Shown here one piece after another: positions 1 through 7,868 of a DNA stretch of 21,601 bases; positions within the stretch are counted from its first letter, which is position 1, and each line of letters begins with the position of its first letter. Location of the stretch: contig CAJTSV010000067.1 of NCBI GenBank assembly GCA_910579075.1, positions 1 through 21,601 on the forward strand, in the 5' to 3' direction. The notes below the pieces were generated by a model, which saw nothing but the letters and a program-made list of their open reading frames with translations, did no database searches and was not told the DNA's origin. The position numbers and the translations under genes were made by a program. The stretch is from an uncultured Eubacterium sp. (lineage in GTDB: Bacteria > Bacillota > Clostridia > Lachnospirales > Lachnospiraceae).

Positions 1-35
1 AAATCCATTGAAAATCGCTTCGCGATGGGATTTTT
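1..35 (+). terminator. Possible intrinsic terminator of an upstream gene
   Basis: A two-part stem is visible: AAATCC (1-6) pairs with GGATTT (28-33), enclosing the perfect hairpin ATCGC-TTC-GCGAT (14-26). The 3' side runs into a short T tract (31-35). This fits the end of a transcript that began before the window, but the internal loop is large and the gene it would serve is not visible. Confidence 0.35.
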
Positions 36-58
36 GCACTCCTGAATCATGTTCTCAC

Positions 59-84
59 GGTCTTTGTATCAGGGTACAAAGACC
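59..84. other. Perfect 10-bp hairpin of unknown role
   Basis: GGTCTTTGTA (59-68) and TACAAAGACC (75-84) are perfect inverted repeats around the loop TCAGGG. No T run follows on either strand, so it is not a standard terminator. It lies in the gene-free 235 nt upstream of the phosphate cotransporter gene and could be a leader structure or a protein-binding palindrome. Confidence 0.5.
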
Positions 85-158
85 TGCCTGAACTTACGTT
101 ACCGTTCATTTCTGAATCACTTTCTTATGGACTTTTCTTCCATTTTCAGGACAGGTGT

Positions 159-166
159 GGTAAAAT
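159..166 (+). promoter_or_regulatory. Putative extended -10 promoter of the Na/Pi cotransporter gene
   Basis: TAAAAT (161-166) is one base from the sigma-A -10 consensus and is preceded by TGG, an extended -10 motif. No good -35 is seen 16-18 nt upstream. The start codon is 70 nt further on. Confidence 0.4.
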
Positions 167-235
167 ATATCAGATGTGTAAAAACATGTAACTATTTGAT
201 GAAGTGTTCGTACAGATGAAAAGGAAAAAGAACAT

Positions 236-2086
236 ATGGAAGGATTCACACTCGTCCTGTCGCTGTTAAGCGGGGTAGCCCTGTTTCTGTTTGGCATGTC
301 CCTGATGGGTGACGGGCTGAAGAAGGCGGCGGGCAATAAGCTGGAGCTGATTTTATACAGGCTGACCAATACCCCGCTGAAAGGCATTCTGCTTGGAACT
401 GCGGTAACGGCGATTATCCAGTCGTCATCGGCGACTACAGTTATGGTTGTGGGCTTTGTAAATGCCGGCATGATGAAGGTATCGCAGGCGATTGGCATTA
501 TCATGGGGGCCAATATCGGAACGAGCATTACGGGCTGGATTCTCTGCCTGTCCTATATCGAGGGCACCGGGGGGATTGCACAGCTTTTGTCCACGGCTAC
601 GATATCGGCAGTTGTGGCAATTATCGGTATTGTGTTTAAAATGTTTTTAAAAAAGGCTTCGTATCATAATATCGGGGACATTATGCTTGGCTTTTCGATT
701 CTGATGGTCGGAATGCAGACAATGAGCGGTGCAGTAGCGCCGTTAAAGAGCAACGAGCATTTTGTCAATGCGCTGACGATGTTTTCCAATCCGGTTATGG
801 GCATTCTGGTCGGGATTCTTTTCACGGCCGTTTTGCAGAGCGCATCGGCTTCCGTCGGTATTATGCAGGCGCTGTCGGTTACAGGCGGGATTACGTTTGC
901 ATCCGCGCTTCCGATTACGATGGGTATCGGCGTCGGCGCAGCGTGCCCGGTACTGCTGTCTTCCATCGGGACAAATAAAAACGGCCGCAGAACGGCGCTG
1001 ATTTATCTGGTCAATGATTTGTTCGGCATGCTGTTCTGGTCTGTGGTTTTTTATTCCGTGCATGCATTTGTGAATTTCGGGTTTATGGATATGGTTATGA
1101 ATCCGGTGCGGATTGCGCTGCTGAACACGGTATTCCGCATGGCTACGATACTGGTGCTCAGCCCGTTTATCAAAGGCATTGAGAAATTTGTATTTCTCCT
1201 CGTGCGGGACAGTGAGGAAGATAAGGAAGACCAGGCGGACTTTGACCTGCTGGAAGAACGCTTCCTGGCTTATCCGCCGTTAGCCATTGCGCAGAGCCAC
1301 CAGGCGATGAACGGCATGGCAAAAAAGGTACGGAAAAATATTGCGAGCTCCCTGCAGCTTCTGACGGAGTATTCCGAGGAGCAGTACCATAAGGTGCAGG
1401 AAAAGGAAAACCTGATTGACAAATATGAAGATAAGCTCGGTACATACCTGATGCAGCTGACCGGACGGGAAATGACGATTGCGCAAAACAGCGAGGTTTC
1501 CAAATTCCTGCATACGCTCAGTGATTTTGAGCGGCTGGGCGACCATGCCAGCAATATATCCAAAGTGGCGAATGAGTTATACGAGAAAAAGACCTCGTTT
1601 TCGAAGGAAGGCATGTATGAGCTCTGCGTGCTGGAATCGGCGGTGTCCGAAATCGTAGACCTGACCGTGGATGCCTTTATGGAAGACGACCAGCATACAG
1701 CATACCGGGTCGAGCCCCTGCGCGAGCTGATTGGAATATTGTGTGACGAATTAAAGCTTCGGCATATCAAGCGCCTGCAGCACGGGAAATGCGAGCTGAA
1801 GCAGGGCTTTGCGTTTAACGACCTGCTCGCGAACCTGGAGCGTATCGGCGCGCACTGCTCGAACGTGGCCGTTGCGATGATTGAGCTTGGCTATTCCGAA
1901 TTTGATATTCACGGTTATGTCAAGAGCGTCCGGGAACGGAAAAATTCGGACTATGTCATGTACTTTGAGGAATACGAAGAAAAATATGATATTAACGGAT
2001 ATAAGAAAGTGAAAAAAGCAAAAAAAGAGGAAGAAGCAGCCAAAACAAAGAAGAACAAAGAGGATTCCAGAAAAAAAAAGAGGTGA
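236..2086 (+). CDS. Na/Pi cotransporter family protein with C-terminal PhoU domain
   Basis: Predicted sodium-dependent phosphate transporter of the inner membrane (NptA/YjbB type, PF02690). The 616-residue protein has two inverted repeats of the Na_Pi_cotrans domain: QSSSATT at 62-68 followed by GANIGTS at 91-97 in the first, and QSASASVG at 200-207 in the second. Hydrophobic segments fill roughly residues 5-320. A helical PhoU-like part follows (about 350-560), with the repeated motif pairs FERLGDHASN and LERIGAHCSN, suggesting phosphate-linked control of transport. The tail (about 590-616) is strongly lysine/glutamate-rich. The ATG is preceded by AAGGA (221-225) at a 10-nt distance. There is no pho gene next to it. 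Family assignment is firm; the direction of phosphate transport is inferred. Confidence 0.93.
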   Translation: MEGFTLVLSLLSGVALFLFGMSLMGDGLKKAAGNKLELILYRLTNTPLKGILLGTAVTAIIQSSSATTVMVVGFVNAGMMKVSQAIGIIMGANIGTSITGWILCLSYIEGTGGIAQLLSTATISAVVAIIGIVFKMFLKKASYHNIGDIMLGFSILMVGMQTMSGAVAPLKSNEHFVNALTMFSNPVMGILVGILFTAVLQSASASVGIMQALSVTGGITFASALPITMGIGVGAACPVLLSSIGTNKNGRRTALIYLVNDLFGMLFWSVVFYSVHAFVNFGFMDMVMNPVRIALLNTVFRMATILVLSPFIKGIEKFVFLLVRDSEEDKEDQADFDLLEERFLAYPPLAIAQSHQAMNGMAKKVRKNIASSLQLLTEYSEEQYHKVQEKENLIDKYEDKLGTYLMQLTGREMTIAQNSEVSKFLHTLSDFERLGDHASNISKVANELYEKKTSFSKEGMYELCVLESAVSEIVDLTVDAFMEDDQHTAYRVEPLRELIGILCDELKLRHIKRLQHGKCELKQGFAFNDLLANLERIGAHCSNVAVAMIELGYSEFDIHGYVKSVRERKNSDYVMYFEEYEEKYDINGYKKVKKAKKEEEAAKTKKNKEDSRKKKR

Positions 2087-2237
2087 GGAAAACATAAGAG
2101 GAGTTTGCAGACAAAGGAAGAATAAAAGAAAAATAACGATAACAATAAAAGAAAAAAGAACTGGATAATGGCGCAGTTTAGCCCGGGCCTTACAGACTGA
2201 ATTGCAGATAGTTTGAATAGATAGAAGGTAGATAGAA

Positions 2238-3356
2238 GTGTATTTAATGTTAAAAGATACAGAGGTATTATATTTTGATTTGGATGAGTTTGTTGTTGAG
2301 GTTATCAGAAATGACCTGATGCCGTACTGTCTGAGGTCTAATATGAGGCCGCCTGCAAAGATGAAGGATATTTTACATAATATACAGGAGGTCAAGGCGT
2401 ATTTAAGCAGCCGGGTGCTGTCGCTTTCGCGGGATAACGCAAAGCAGATATATGCGGCGTTCCAGATACCGCAGGTAGAATCGATTGAAAACAGGGTTAA
2501 TATCTGTATCAAATGCAAAGGCGTTTCGATTGTAGACAGCTACTGGGTCAGGGGCGATAACGAAACGGTAAAATGGAATAATATCAATATCCGGCAGAAT
2601 AAGCTGCGGGATATCCTGGATTTGTCCCTGAGCGGAATTACCCCGACGCTTACCACAAATGCAATCTGCCCGGAGCTGACGACGAAGGGGCTGTTCCGCA
2701 AGGGCTGGATTTATCTCGGGGACAGCCTGTACCTGTTAAAATCCGATAATACGCACGAGTATGTCAATACAAGAATGGAAGTGCTTGCTTCGGAAGTACT
2801 GGAATGTTTCGACAACCGGCTGGACAGCATTGTGTATCTGAGCGATATTAAAGAGACGGCACGCGGAACGGCGTATGTCTCTATCTGCCAGAATTTTGTA
2901 AAAGAGGACCAGTCTTTTGTAGAAGCATGGGAGGTTATCGAATACTGCAAGCGGGAAGGGATTGATTTCCGCTCGTTCTGCCTGGAAAAGTGGGGGAACG
3001 AGTTTGCCTGCATACCGGTTCTGGATTATATTATTATTAATACGGACAGGCATACACAGAATTACGGTTTTATGATGAACAACGATACAGGAAGGCTGGA
3101 AGCAGTTGCCCCGATGTTTGATTTAAACTGCGCGCTGGTTGCGGATTATTTTAAACGTGATGCCGCAGATACACTGAGCCAGATGTTCAATACAAAAGAA
3201 ACGATTCAAAAGCTGGCGTATGATTATGTGGAGCATACAGACCTCAGATTTAATGAAAAAGCGTTTATCACTCTGGCACAGAATCATGTGTATAAAGAAC
3301 TGCGGCATATTTTTGAACGGGTATATGGCCGGGTTCAGGAAATGGGGCTGGCATAA
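2238..3356 (+). CDS. Stand-alone HipA-like protein kinase
   Basis: Likely serine/threonine kinase of the HipA_C fold (PF07804), the fold of HipA toxins and CtkA-like kinases. The kinase signature is in the C-terminal half: a candidate ATP-binding lysine in LYLLKSD (K168), the catalytic loop NTDRHTQNYGF with D270, R271, H272 and N275, and a metal-binding MFDLN with D295. There is no recognisable HipA N-terminal subdomain; the first 130 residues match nothing I know. The start is GTG: AGAAGG (2223-2228) lies 9 nt before it, while the in-frame ATG three codons later is too far from it. No HipB-type helix-turn-helix gene lies on either side, so a classical HipBA pair is not supported. Substrate and role are unknown; many such solo genes occur in Clostridia. 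Confidence 0.75.
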   Translation: MYLMLKDTEVLYFDLDEFVVEVIRNDLMPYCLRSNMRPPAKMKDILHNIQEVKAYLSSRVLSLSRDNAKQIYAAFQIPQVESIENRVNICIKCKGVSIVDSYWVRGDNETVKWNNINIRQNKLRDILDLSLSGITPTLTTNAICPELTTKGLFRKGWIYLGDSLYLLKSDNTHEYVNTRMEVLASEVLECFDNRLDSIVYLSDIKETARGTAYVSICQNFVKEDQSFVEAWEVIEYCKREGIDFRSFCLEKWGNEFACIPVLDYIIINTDRHTQNYGFMMNNDTGRLEAVAPMFDLNCALVADYFKRDAADTLSQMFNTKETIQKLAYDYVEHTDLRFNEKAFITLAQNHVYKELRHIFERVYGRVQEMGLA

Positions 3357-3373
3357 AGCGTTTATCCGGGCAG

Positions 3374-3971
3374 TCAGGCAAGCCGGATCAGGGATTCCAG
3401 TGTCAGCTGAAAAATTTTTTTACGTGCTGACAAATTCGTAAACCAGCCGCGGTCTTCGTAGTTTTCTGAACCGGTCAGAATATCCCCGCTGTACAGAAGC
3501 TGGCCGAATATTTTGTGGCGGAACGTGGCAACGGCGGCCATAGCGGAGCACTCCATTTCAACAGCCTGGCAGCCCTGTCCGATGCGGTGGCTGACCATTT
3601 CTTTCGTTTCGCGGTAAAAGGCATCTGTGGATTATGTGGTGCATTTCCGGTATGGGATGTCATGTTCTTCAAGTACCTGCCGGAATATCTGCACGGGTTT
3701 TTTATGTAAATCAATATACCGTTCCGGCGGCAGATATTTGCAGGAAGCACCCTCATCCCGCAATGCCCGGACCGGGACAATGACATCCCCGGCTGGAATG
3801 TCAGCAAGCACGCCGCAGCTGCCGCAGCATAGCAGGATTTCCACACCCTTTGCAAACAGCCAGTCGCTCATCATTGCAATAGAAGCAGAACCGACGACTG
3901 CCTGAGGGATTAATAATGGCACGGTCTTCGGTGCTGTATTCCAGAATCGGGTAATCATGTTCTGCAATCAT
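3374..3971 (-). pseudogene. Broken nucleoside phosphorylase (uridine phosphorylase-like)
   Basis: Fragments of a PNP/UDP-family nucleoside phosphorylase (PF01048) can be read in order on the minus strand. The start (ATG at 3971) follows AAGGAG with a 6-nt gap and encodes MIAEHDYPILEYSTEDRAII. The reading frame then changes and the next conserved piece, VVGSASIAMM..CGSCGVL..VPVRALRDEGAS, follows at once, so roughly 55-65 codons usually present there are missing. In that second frame a TAA at 3634-3632 sits where the family has Trp (CTT*STDAFYRET), and the same frame continues to the C-terminus with VEMECSAMAAVA, the conserved nucleoside-binding motif, ending at 3374. Two independent lesions make a working enzyme very unlikely. 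The deletion size is an estimate from memory of the family. Confidence 0.85.
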
Positions 3972-4139
3972 GGAATTCTCCTTTCGCATGGATATACAAT
4001 ACGGGTATCTGTTTTCATTCTGCCATAAATCGGGCGGAATGTATAGCATAAAAATTTCAGTTCTTTCTGCTTTCACCAAATGTTATGGATTTGAAAAATT
4101 GTATAGATTTGAAATACAGATGTTATTTTGGCAGGACTG

Positions 4140-4191
4140 TGGTATCATAATAAAGAAGCAGTGCCGGGGCTGTCTGCAACGCGGACGGCCC
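4140..4191 (+). promoter_or_regulatory. Extended -10 promoter and leader hairpin of the AAA-ATPase gene
   Basis: TGGTATCAT (4140-4148) is an extended -10 element without a convincing -35. About 19 nt later GGGCTGTC (4167-4174) can pair with GACGGCCC (4184-4191), one pair being G-U, around the loop TGCAACGCG. The hairpin ends 15 nt before the Shine-Dalgarno GGGAGG (4207-4212). It lacks a T run, so it is more likely a 5' UTR stabiliser or control element than a terminator. Confidence 0.45.
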
Positions 4192-4220
4192 TGTAAAAAA
4201 TATGCAGGGAGGCATGCTGT

Positions 4221-5804
4221 ATGGGGATTTATTTAAACCCGGATAATGAGGGGTTTCAAAGGGCAGTCCGGTCTGAGATTTATGTGGATAAGACCGGGCT
4301 GATTGCATATACAAACCAGTGCCTGAATACCGAACAGCAGTATCTGTGTGTCAGCAGGCCGCGCCGTTTCGGAAAGTCTGTGACCCTGAAAATGCTGGCG
4401 GCTTATTACAGCTGCGGCTGTGATTCGAGGGAGCTGTTTGCAGGACGGGATATTGAAAAGTCTGCGTCTTATCAGAAGCACCGGAATCAGTATGATGTGA
4501 TTTACCTGAATATGCAGCAGTTTTATATAGAAGCAAAACAGCGGGACATAACAGATTATCTCGAACAGGAAGTACTGGACGAGCTTTTGGAAGAATATGG
4601 CGGCCTGATAAATGGGCGGAATACCGGGCTTGCCGGCGCGCTGCGCAGAATTTATGCCCGAACAAAGAAAAAGTTTATTTTTCTGATTGACGAATGGGAC
4701 TGCGTTATGCGTGAAAACAAAAACTGTGAAGAACAGCAGAAGCAGTATCTGGATTTTTTAAGAAATCTTTTGAAAGACCAGGACTATGCGGCACTTGCTT
4801 ATATGACAGGCATCCTTCCGGTAAAAAAATATGGGGAGCATTCTGCCCTTAATATGTTCTGGGAATACTCGATGACTGATCAGAAAGCGCTGGAACAGTT
4901 TACGGGGTTTACAGAGGATGAAGTGAAAGCGCTGTGCGTGCGGTTTGGCATGGACACGGCTGAAACGGCCAGCTGGTATGACGGCTACCGGCTTGCACAA
5001 TTTCAGCATGTGTATAATCCGCAGTCAGTCGTACAGGCGATGTGCTGCCGCAGGTTTTCCAATTACTGGGCGTCTACGGAGATATATGACGCATTGAAAA
5101 TATATATGGAGATGGATTTTGACGGGCTGCGTGCGGACATCCTGCGGCTGCTTGGCGGCGGGCGCATCCAGATTAATACACGCAGTTTTCGCAATGACAT
5201 GTACAATTTCCGGGTGAAGGATGATGTGCTGACGCTGCTTGTGCATTTAGGATATCTTGCTTATGACTGCGAAACGCAGGAAACATTTATTCCGAACCGG
5301 GAAATTATTGAGGAGTTTGAAAATGCCATGAGCACTGGCGGCTGGCAGGAAGTGACGCGCGTGCTGAAAGCTTCGGATAAGCTGCTCGAAGATACGCTGG
5401 CAGGAAACGCCCGGGCTGTTGCACAAGGATTGGACAGGGCGCATATGGAAGCCGCTTCCATACTTGCATATAATAATGAAAATTCACTCAGCTGTGCAGT
5501 CGGGCTTGCATATTACAGCGCCAGGAAATATTACACGGTAATCCGGGAACTGCCGGCAGGGCGGGGATATGTCGATATTGTATTTCTGCCGCTCCCGCAT
5601 GCAGGAAAGCCCGTACTTGTGATAGAGCTGAAATATAAGAAATCTGCCCAGGCAGCGATACAGCAGATAAAGGACAGAAAATATGTGCAGGCACTGGAAG
5701 GGTACCGCGGGGAAATCCTGCTTGTGGGGATTGGTTACGACAAAGAATGCGTGGAGAAGCCTCACAGCTGCGTAATTGAACGGGCCCAAAAGACGGCTGG
5801 ATAA
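4221..5804 (+). CDS. AAA-ATPase-like protein with C-terminal PD-(D/E)XK nuclease domain
   Basis: Member of the large AAA-ATPase_like (PF09820) plus PDDEXK_9 (PF08011) family, 527 residues, the usual full length. The N-terminus has the family signature YVDKTGLIAY (21-30) and a P-loop variant SRPRRFGKS (45-53); the Walker B segment is FLIDEWD (154-160). The C-terminus carries the nuclease signature: D452 in YVDIVF and E469/K471 in VIELKYK. All expected catalytic residues are present. GGGAGG lies 8 nt before the ATG. The family is abundant and often multi-copy in Clostridia and Bacteroidetes, but its function is not established; roles in mobile elements or defence have been suggested. It sits between a pseudogene and the ribosomal operon, on no obvious operon of its own. 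Confidence 0.88.
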   Translation: MGIYLNPDNEGFQRAVRSEIYVDKTGLIAYTNQCLNTEQQYLCVSRPRRFGKSVTLKMLAAYYSCGCDSRELFAGRDIEKSASYQKHRNQYDVIYLNMQQFYIEAKQRDITDYLEQEVLDELLEEYGGLINGRNTGLAGALRRIYARTKKKFIFLIDEWDCVMRENKNCEEQQKQYLDFLRNLLKDQDYAALAYMTGILPVKKYGEHSALNMFWEYSMTDQKALEQFTGFTEDEVKALCVRFGMDTAETASWYDGYRLAQFQHVYNPQSVVQAMCCRRFSNYWASTEIYDALKIYMEMDFDGLRADILRLLGGGRIQINTRSFRNDMYNFRVKDDVLTLLVHLGYLAYDCETQETFIPNREIIEEFENAMSTGGWQEVTRVLKASDKLLEDTLAGNARAVAQGLDRAHMEAASILAYNNENSLSCAVGLAYYSARKYYTVIRELPAGRGYVDIVFLPLPHAGKPVLVIELKYKKSAQAAIQQIKDRKYVQALEGYRGEILLVGIGYDKECVEKPHSCVIERAQKTAG

Positions 5805-5856
5805 TATAAATCGGAACAGCCCTTTATAGAGAATCAGAAAAATTTTCATTTTATTA

Positions 5857-5885
5857 TTGCAATTTTTTGGACATCATGGTATAAT
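5857..5885 (+). promoter_or_regulatory. Strong sigma-A promoter of the alpha ribosomal operon
   Basis: TTGCAA (5857-5862), a 17-nt spacer and a perfect TATAAT (5880-5885) with the extended -10 TGG immediately before it. It drives rpmJ, leaving a leader of about 105 nt before the ATG at 5997. Its presence shows that rpmJ is not dependent on an upstream spc operon in this genome. Confidence 0.85.
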
Positions 5886-5996
5886 ACCAGCTGAACGCTT
5901 TGGAATGAATCCTGAAAAAGAAGGAAAATGAGCAGATTTCGCCAGAAATCCATGCGTTATCCGGCGGCTTCAGGTGTAAGGAAAGGAGGATTTACG

Positions 5997-6110
5997 ATGA
6001 AAGTAAGGTCATCAGTGAAACCAATCTGTGACAAGTGCAAAGTCATCAAGAGAAAAGGAAGCATTCGGATTATCTGTGAAAATCCGAAGCATAAACAGCG
6101 CCAGGGTTAA
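5997..6110 (+). CDS. rpmJ: 50S ribosomal protein L36
   Basis: Small protein of the large ribosomal subunit, 37 residues, the normal length. It begins MKVRSSVKPICDKCKVIKR and has the zinc-binding set C11, C14, C27 and H32, so it is the zinc-containing (C+) form. The chosen ATG follows GGAGG (5985-5989) by 7 nt. The frame is open upstream to another ATG at 5928 with AAGGA 4 nt before it, which would add 23 residues; these do not resemble L36, so the inner start is preferred. First gene of the local alpha operon; infA, its usual upstream neighbour, is absent. Confidence 0.96.
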   Translation: MKVRSSVKPICDKCKVIKRKGSIRIICENPKHKQRQG

Positions 6111-6420
6111 TACCGGGCCTGTTCTGGCTCCGATGGGTTTGCAGAAAGTAATTATTATGTGCGGCTGTCAGCAGGCAGCTCCTGCTGATTCATAATAAAC
6201 AGCGGGCACTGCTGTAACCGGCATTTCTTTTACCGAGGGGATGCTGGTAAAATGTGCCAGTCCTTTAACAGGCGTTTCAATATTATAATATTTCTGTTTT
6301 AAGAAAAGCAGGTGCATGCACACATTTCAGGCCGGCATGCCGGAGCTGTATGAGCCTGTATTCTTATGGAAAAATATCACAAATTATACGAATTTAAGAA
6401 ATTATGGAGGTGCAGTACAC
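6111..6420 (+). promoter_or_regulatory. Structured 310-nt leader between rpmJ and rpsM
   Basis: No gene is seen here. Nested inverted repeats are: TTATTATG (6152-6159) with CATAATAA (6191-6198), enclosing TCAGCAGG (6168-6175) with CCTGCTGA (6181-6188); TTTTACC (6228-6234) with GGTAAAA (6246-6252), extended by GGCA/TGCC (6220-6223/6255-6258); and the palindrome CCGGCATGCCGG (6332-6343). A possible internal promoter has TATAAT at 6284-6289; the nearest TTAACA (6265-6270) is only 13 nt away. This could be an autoregulatory ribosomal-protein leader, which is inference; no known Rfam class was recognised. Confidence 0.5.
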
Positions 6421-6789
6421 ATGGCACGTATCGCAGGTGTAGATTTACCAAGAGAGAAACGTGTGGAAATCGGTCTGACTTATATTTACGGCATTGGCCG
6501 TACAAGCTCAAACCGTATTCTTGCAGAAGCAAAAGTTAACCCGGACACCCGCTGCAGGGATTTGACAGATGAAGAAGTAAAAAGAATCAGCGCAGTCATT
6601 GACGAGACACAGACAGTAGAAGGCGACCTGCGCAGGGAAATTGCCCTGAACATCAAGAGGCTTCAGGAAATCGGCTGCTACCGCGGCATCCGCCACAGGA
6701 AAGGACTTCCGGTCCGCGGCCAGAAGACGAAGACAAATGCCAGAACAAGAAAAGGTCCTAAGAGAACAGTTGCGAATAAGAAGAAATAA
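6421..6789 (+). CDS. rpsM: 30S ribosomal protein S13
   Basis: Head protein of the small subunit that contacts the 50S subunit and tRNA. The 122-residue product starts MARIAGVDLPREKRVEIGLT, has the helix-two-turn-helix region (YIYGIGRTSSNRIL) and the conserved basic tail YRGIRHRKGLPVRGQKTKTN followed by ARTRKGPKRTVANKKK. Length is normal. GGAGG (6406-6410) is 10 nt before the ATG. The frame is open upstream to an ATG at 6316, but the added 35 residues do not look like S13. rpsK follows after 28 nt. Confidence 0.98.
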   Translation: MARIAGVDLPREKRVEIGLTYIYGIGRTSSNRILAEAKVNPDTRCRDLTDEEVKRISAVIDETQTVEGDLRREIALNIKRLQEIGCYRGIRHRKGLPVRGQKTKTNARTRKGPKRTVANKKK

Positions 6790-6817
6790 TATTCTAAGAA
6801 AGTAGGTTAGTTTAGAA

Positions 6818-7213
6818 ATGGCTAAAAAAGTTGCAAAAAAAGTAACAAAAAAGCGTATTAAGAAAAACGTTGAACGTGGCCAGGCACATATTCAGTCATC
6901 TTTTAACAATACGATTGTTACAATCACAGATACTGAAGGAAATGCCTTATCCTGGGCAAGCGCAGGCGGCCTTGGATTTAGAGGTTCAAAGAAATCTACT
7001 CCGTATGCTGCACAGATGGCGGCAGAGACAGCTACAAAAGCAGCTCTTGTACACGGTTTGAAAACAGTTGATGTAATGGTAAAAGGCCCGGGTTCCGGCA
7101 GGGAAGCAGCAATCCGTGCACTTTCTGCATGCGGTCTTGAAGTGACATCCATCAGGGACGTGACACCAGTGCCTCACAATGGATGCCGTCCGCCAAAACG
7201 CAGACGAGTTTAA
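6818..7213 (+). CDS. rpsK: 30S ribosomal protein S11
   Basis: Platform protein of the small subunit near the mRNA exit. The 131-residue product has a lysine-rich start (MAKKVAKKVTKKRIKKNVER), the conserved GQAHIQSSFNNTIVTITD and the C-terminal DVTPVPHNGCRPPKRRRV. Length is normal. The Shine-Dalgarno is weak (GTAGG about 10 nt before the ATG), in contrast to the strong sites of the neighbouring genes, so translation may be coupled to rpsM. Confidence 0.98.
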   Translation: MAKKVAKKVTKKRIKKNVERGQAHIQSSFNNTIVTITDTEGNALSWASAGGLGFRGSKKSTPYAAQMAAETATKAALVHGLKTVDVMVKGPGSGREAAIRALSACGLEVTSIRDVTPVPHNGCRPPKRRRV

Positions 7214-7232
7214 TTAGGAGGGATAGACGAAA

Positions 7233-7826
7233 ATGGCAGTAAATAGAGTACCTGTACTGAAAAGATGCAGAGCGCTTGGTCTGGAACCAAGCTTTTTAGG
7301 ATATGATAAAAAGTCCAGAAGAAATCCGCAGCGTTCAAACAAAAAAATGTCTGAATATGCGCTGCAGCTTCGGGAAAAACAGAAAGCAAAATTTATCTAC
7401 GGCGTATTGGAAAAACCTTTCCATAACTATTATGAAAAGGCAGACCGCATGAAAGGCATGACCGGTGCAAACCTGATGACCATGCTTGAATCCAGGCTGG
7501 ATAATGTCGTATACCGCATGGGTTTTGCAAGGACACGCAGGGAAGCAAGGCAGATTGTCGGACACCAGTTCCTGCTGGTAAACGGAAAGCCGGTACAGAT
7601 TCCGTCTTACCGTGTGAAAGCCGGAGACGTTGTAGAAGTAAAGGAAAGCAAAAAGAGCATTCAGAGAATGAAGGATATCACAGAGGTTACAGCTGGAAGG
7701 CTGGTACCGGAATGGATTGACGTAAATCTGGATAGCCTGCAGGGAACAGTCAAAGAGCTGCCTTCCCGCGAAATGATTGATGTGCCGGTTAACGAGATGC
7801 TCATCGTCGAGTTATATTCGAAATAA
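7233..7826 (+). CDS. rpsD: 30S ribosomal protein S4
   Basis: Primary 16S rRNA-binding protein that nucleates small subunit assembly and is a known autoregulator in several bacteria. The 197-residue product starts MAVNRVPVLKRCRALGLEPS and lacks the N-terminal zinc cysteines, so it is the zinc-free form. The S4 RNA-binding domain lies at about 85-150 (MLESRLDNVVYRMGFARTRR, then QIVGHQFLLVNGKPV). AGGAGG precedes the ATG at a good distance. Because S4 is present within this operon, it is a candidate ligand for the hairpin-rich leader before rpsM (inference). Confidence 0.98.
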   Translation: MAVNRVPVLKRCRALGLEPSFLGYDKKSRRNPQRSNKKMSEYALQLREKQKAKFIYGVLEKPFHNYYEKADRMKGMTGANLMTMLESRLDNVVYRMGFARTRREARQIVGHQFLLVNGKPVQIPSYRVKAGDVVEVKESKKSIQRMKDITEVTAGRLVPEWIDVNLDSLQGTVKELPSREMIDVPVNEMLIVELYSK

Positions 7827-7868
7827 TTAATGTAATGCACACTTGATCCGAAAAGGAGGGACTTGGTA

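Noticed and set aside
2087..2237. Possible small antitoxin gene upstream of the HipA-like kinase
   Set aside because: The stretch is A-rich, has stops in all plus-strand frames and shows no helix-turn-helix; no gene was found.
4167..4191. Hairpin before the AAA-ATPase gene as a terminator
   Set aside because: No T run follows on either strand; it lies just upstream of a good ribosome-binding site.
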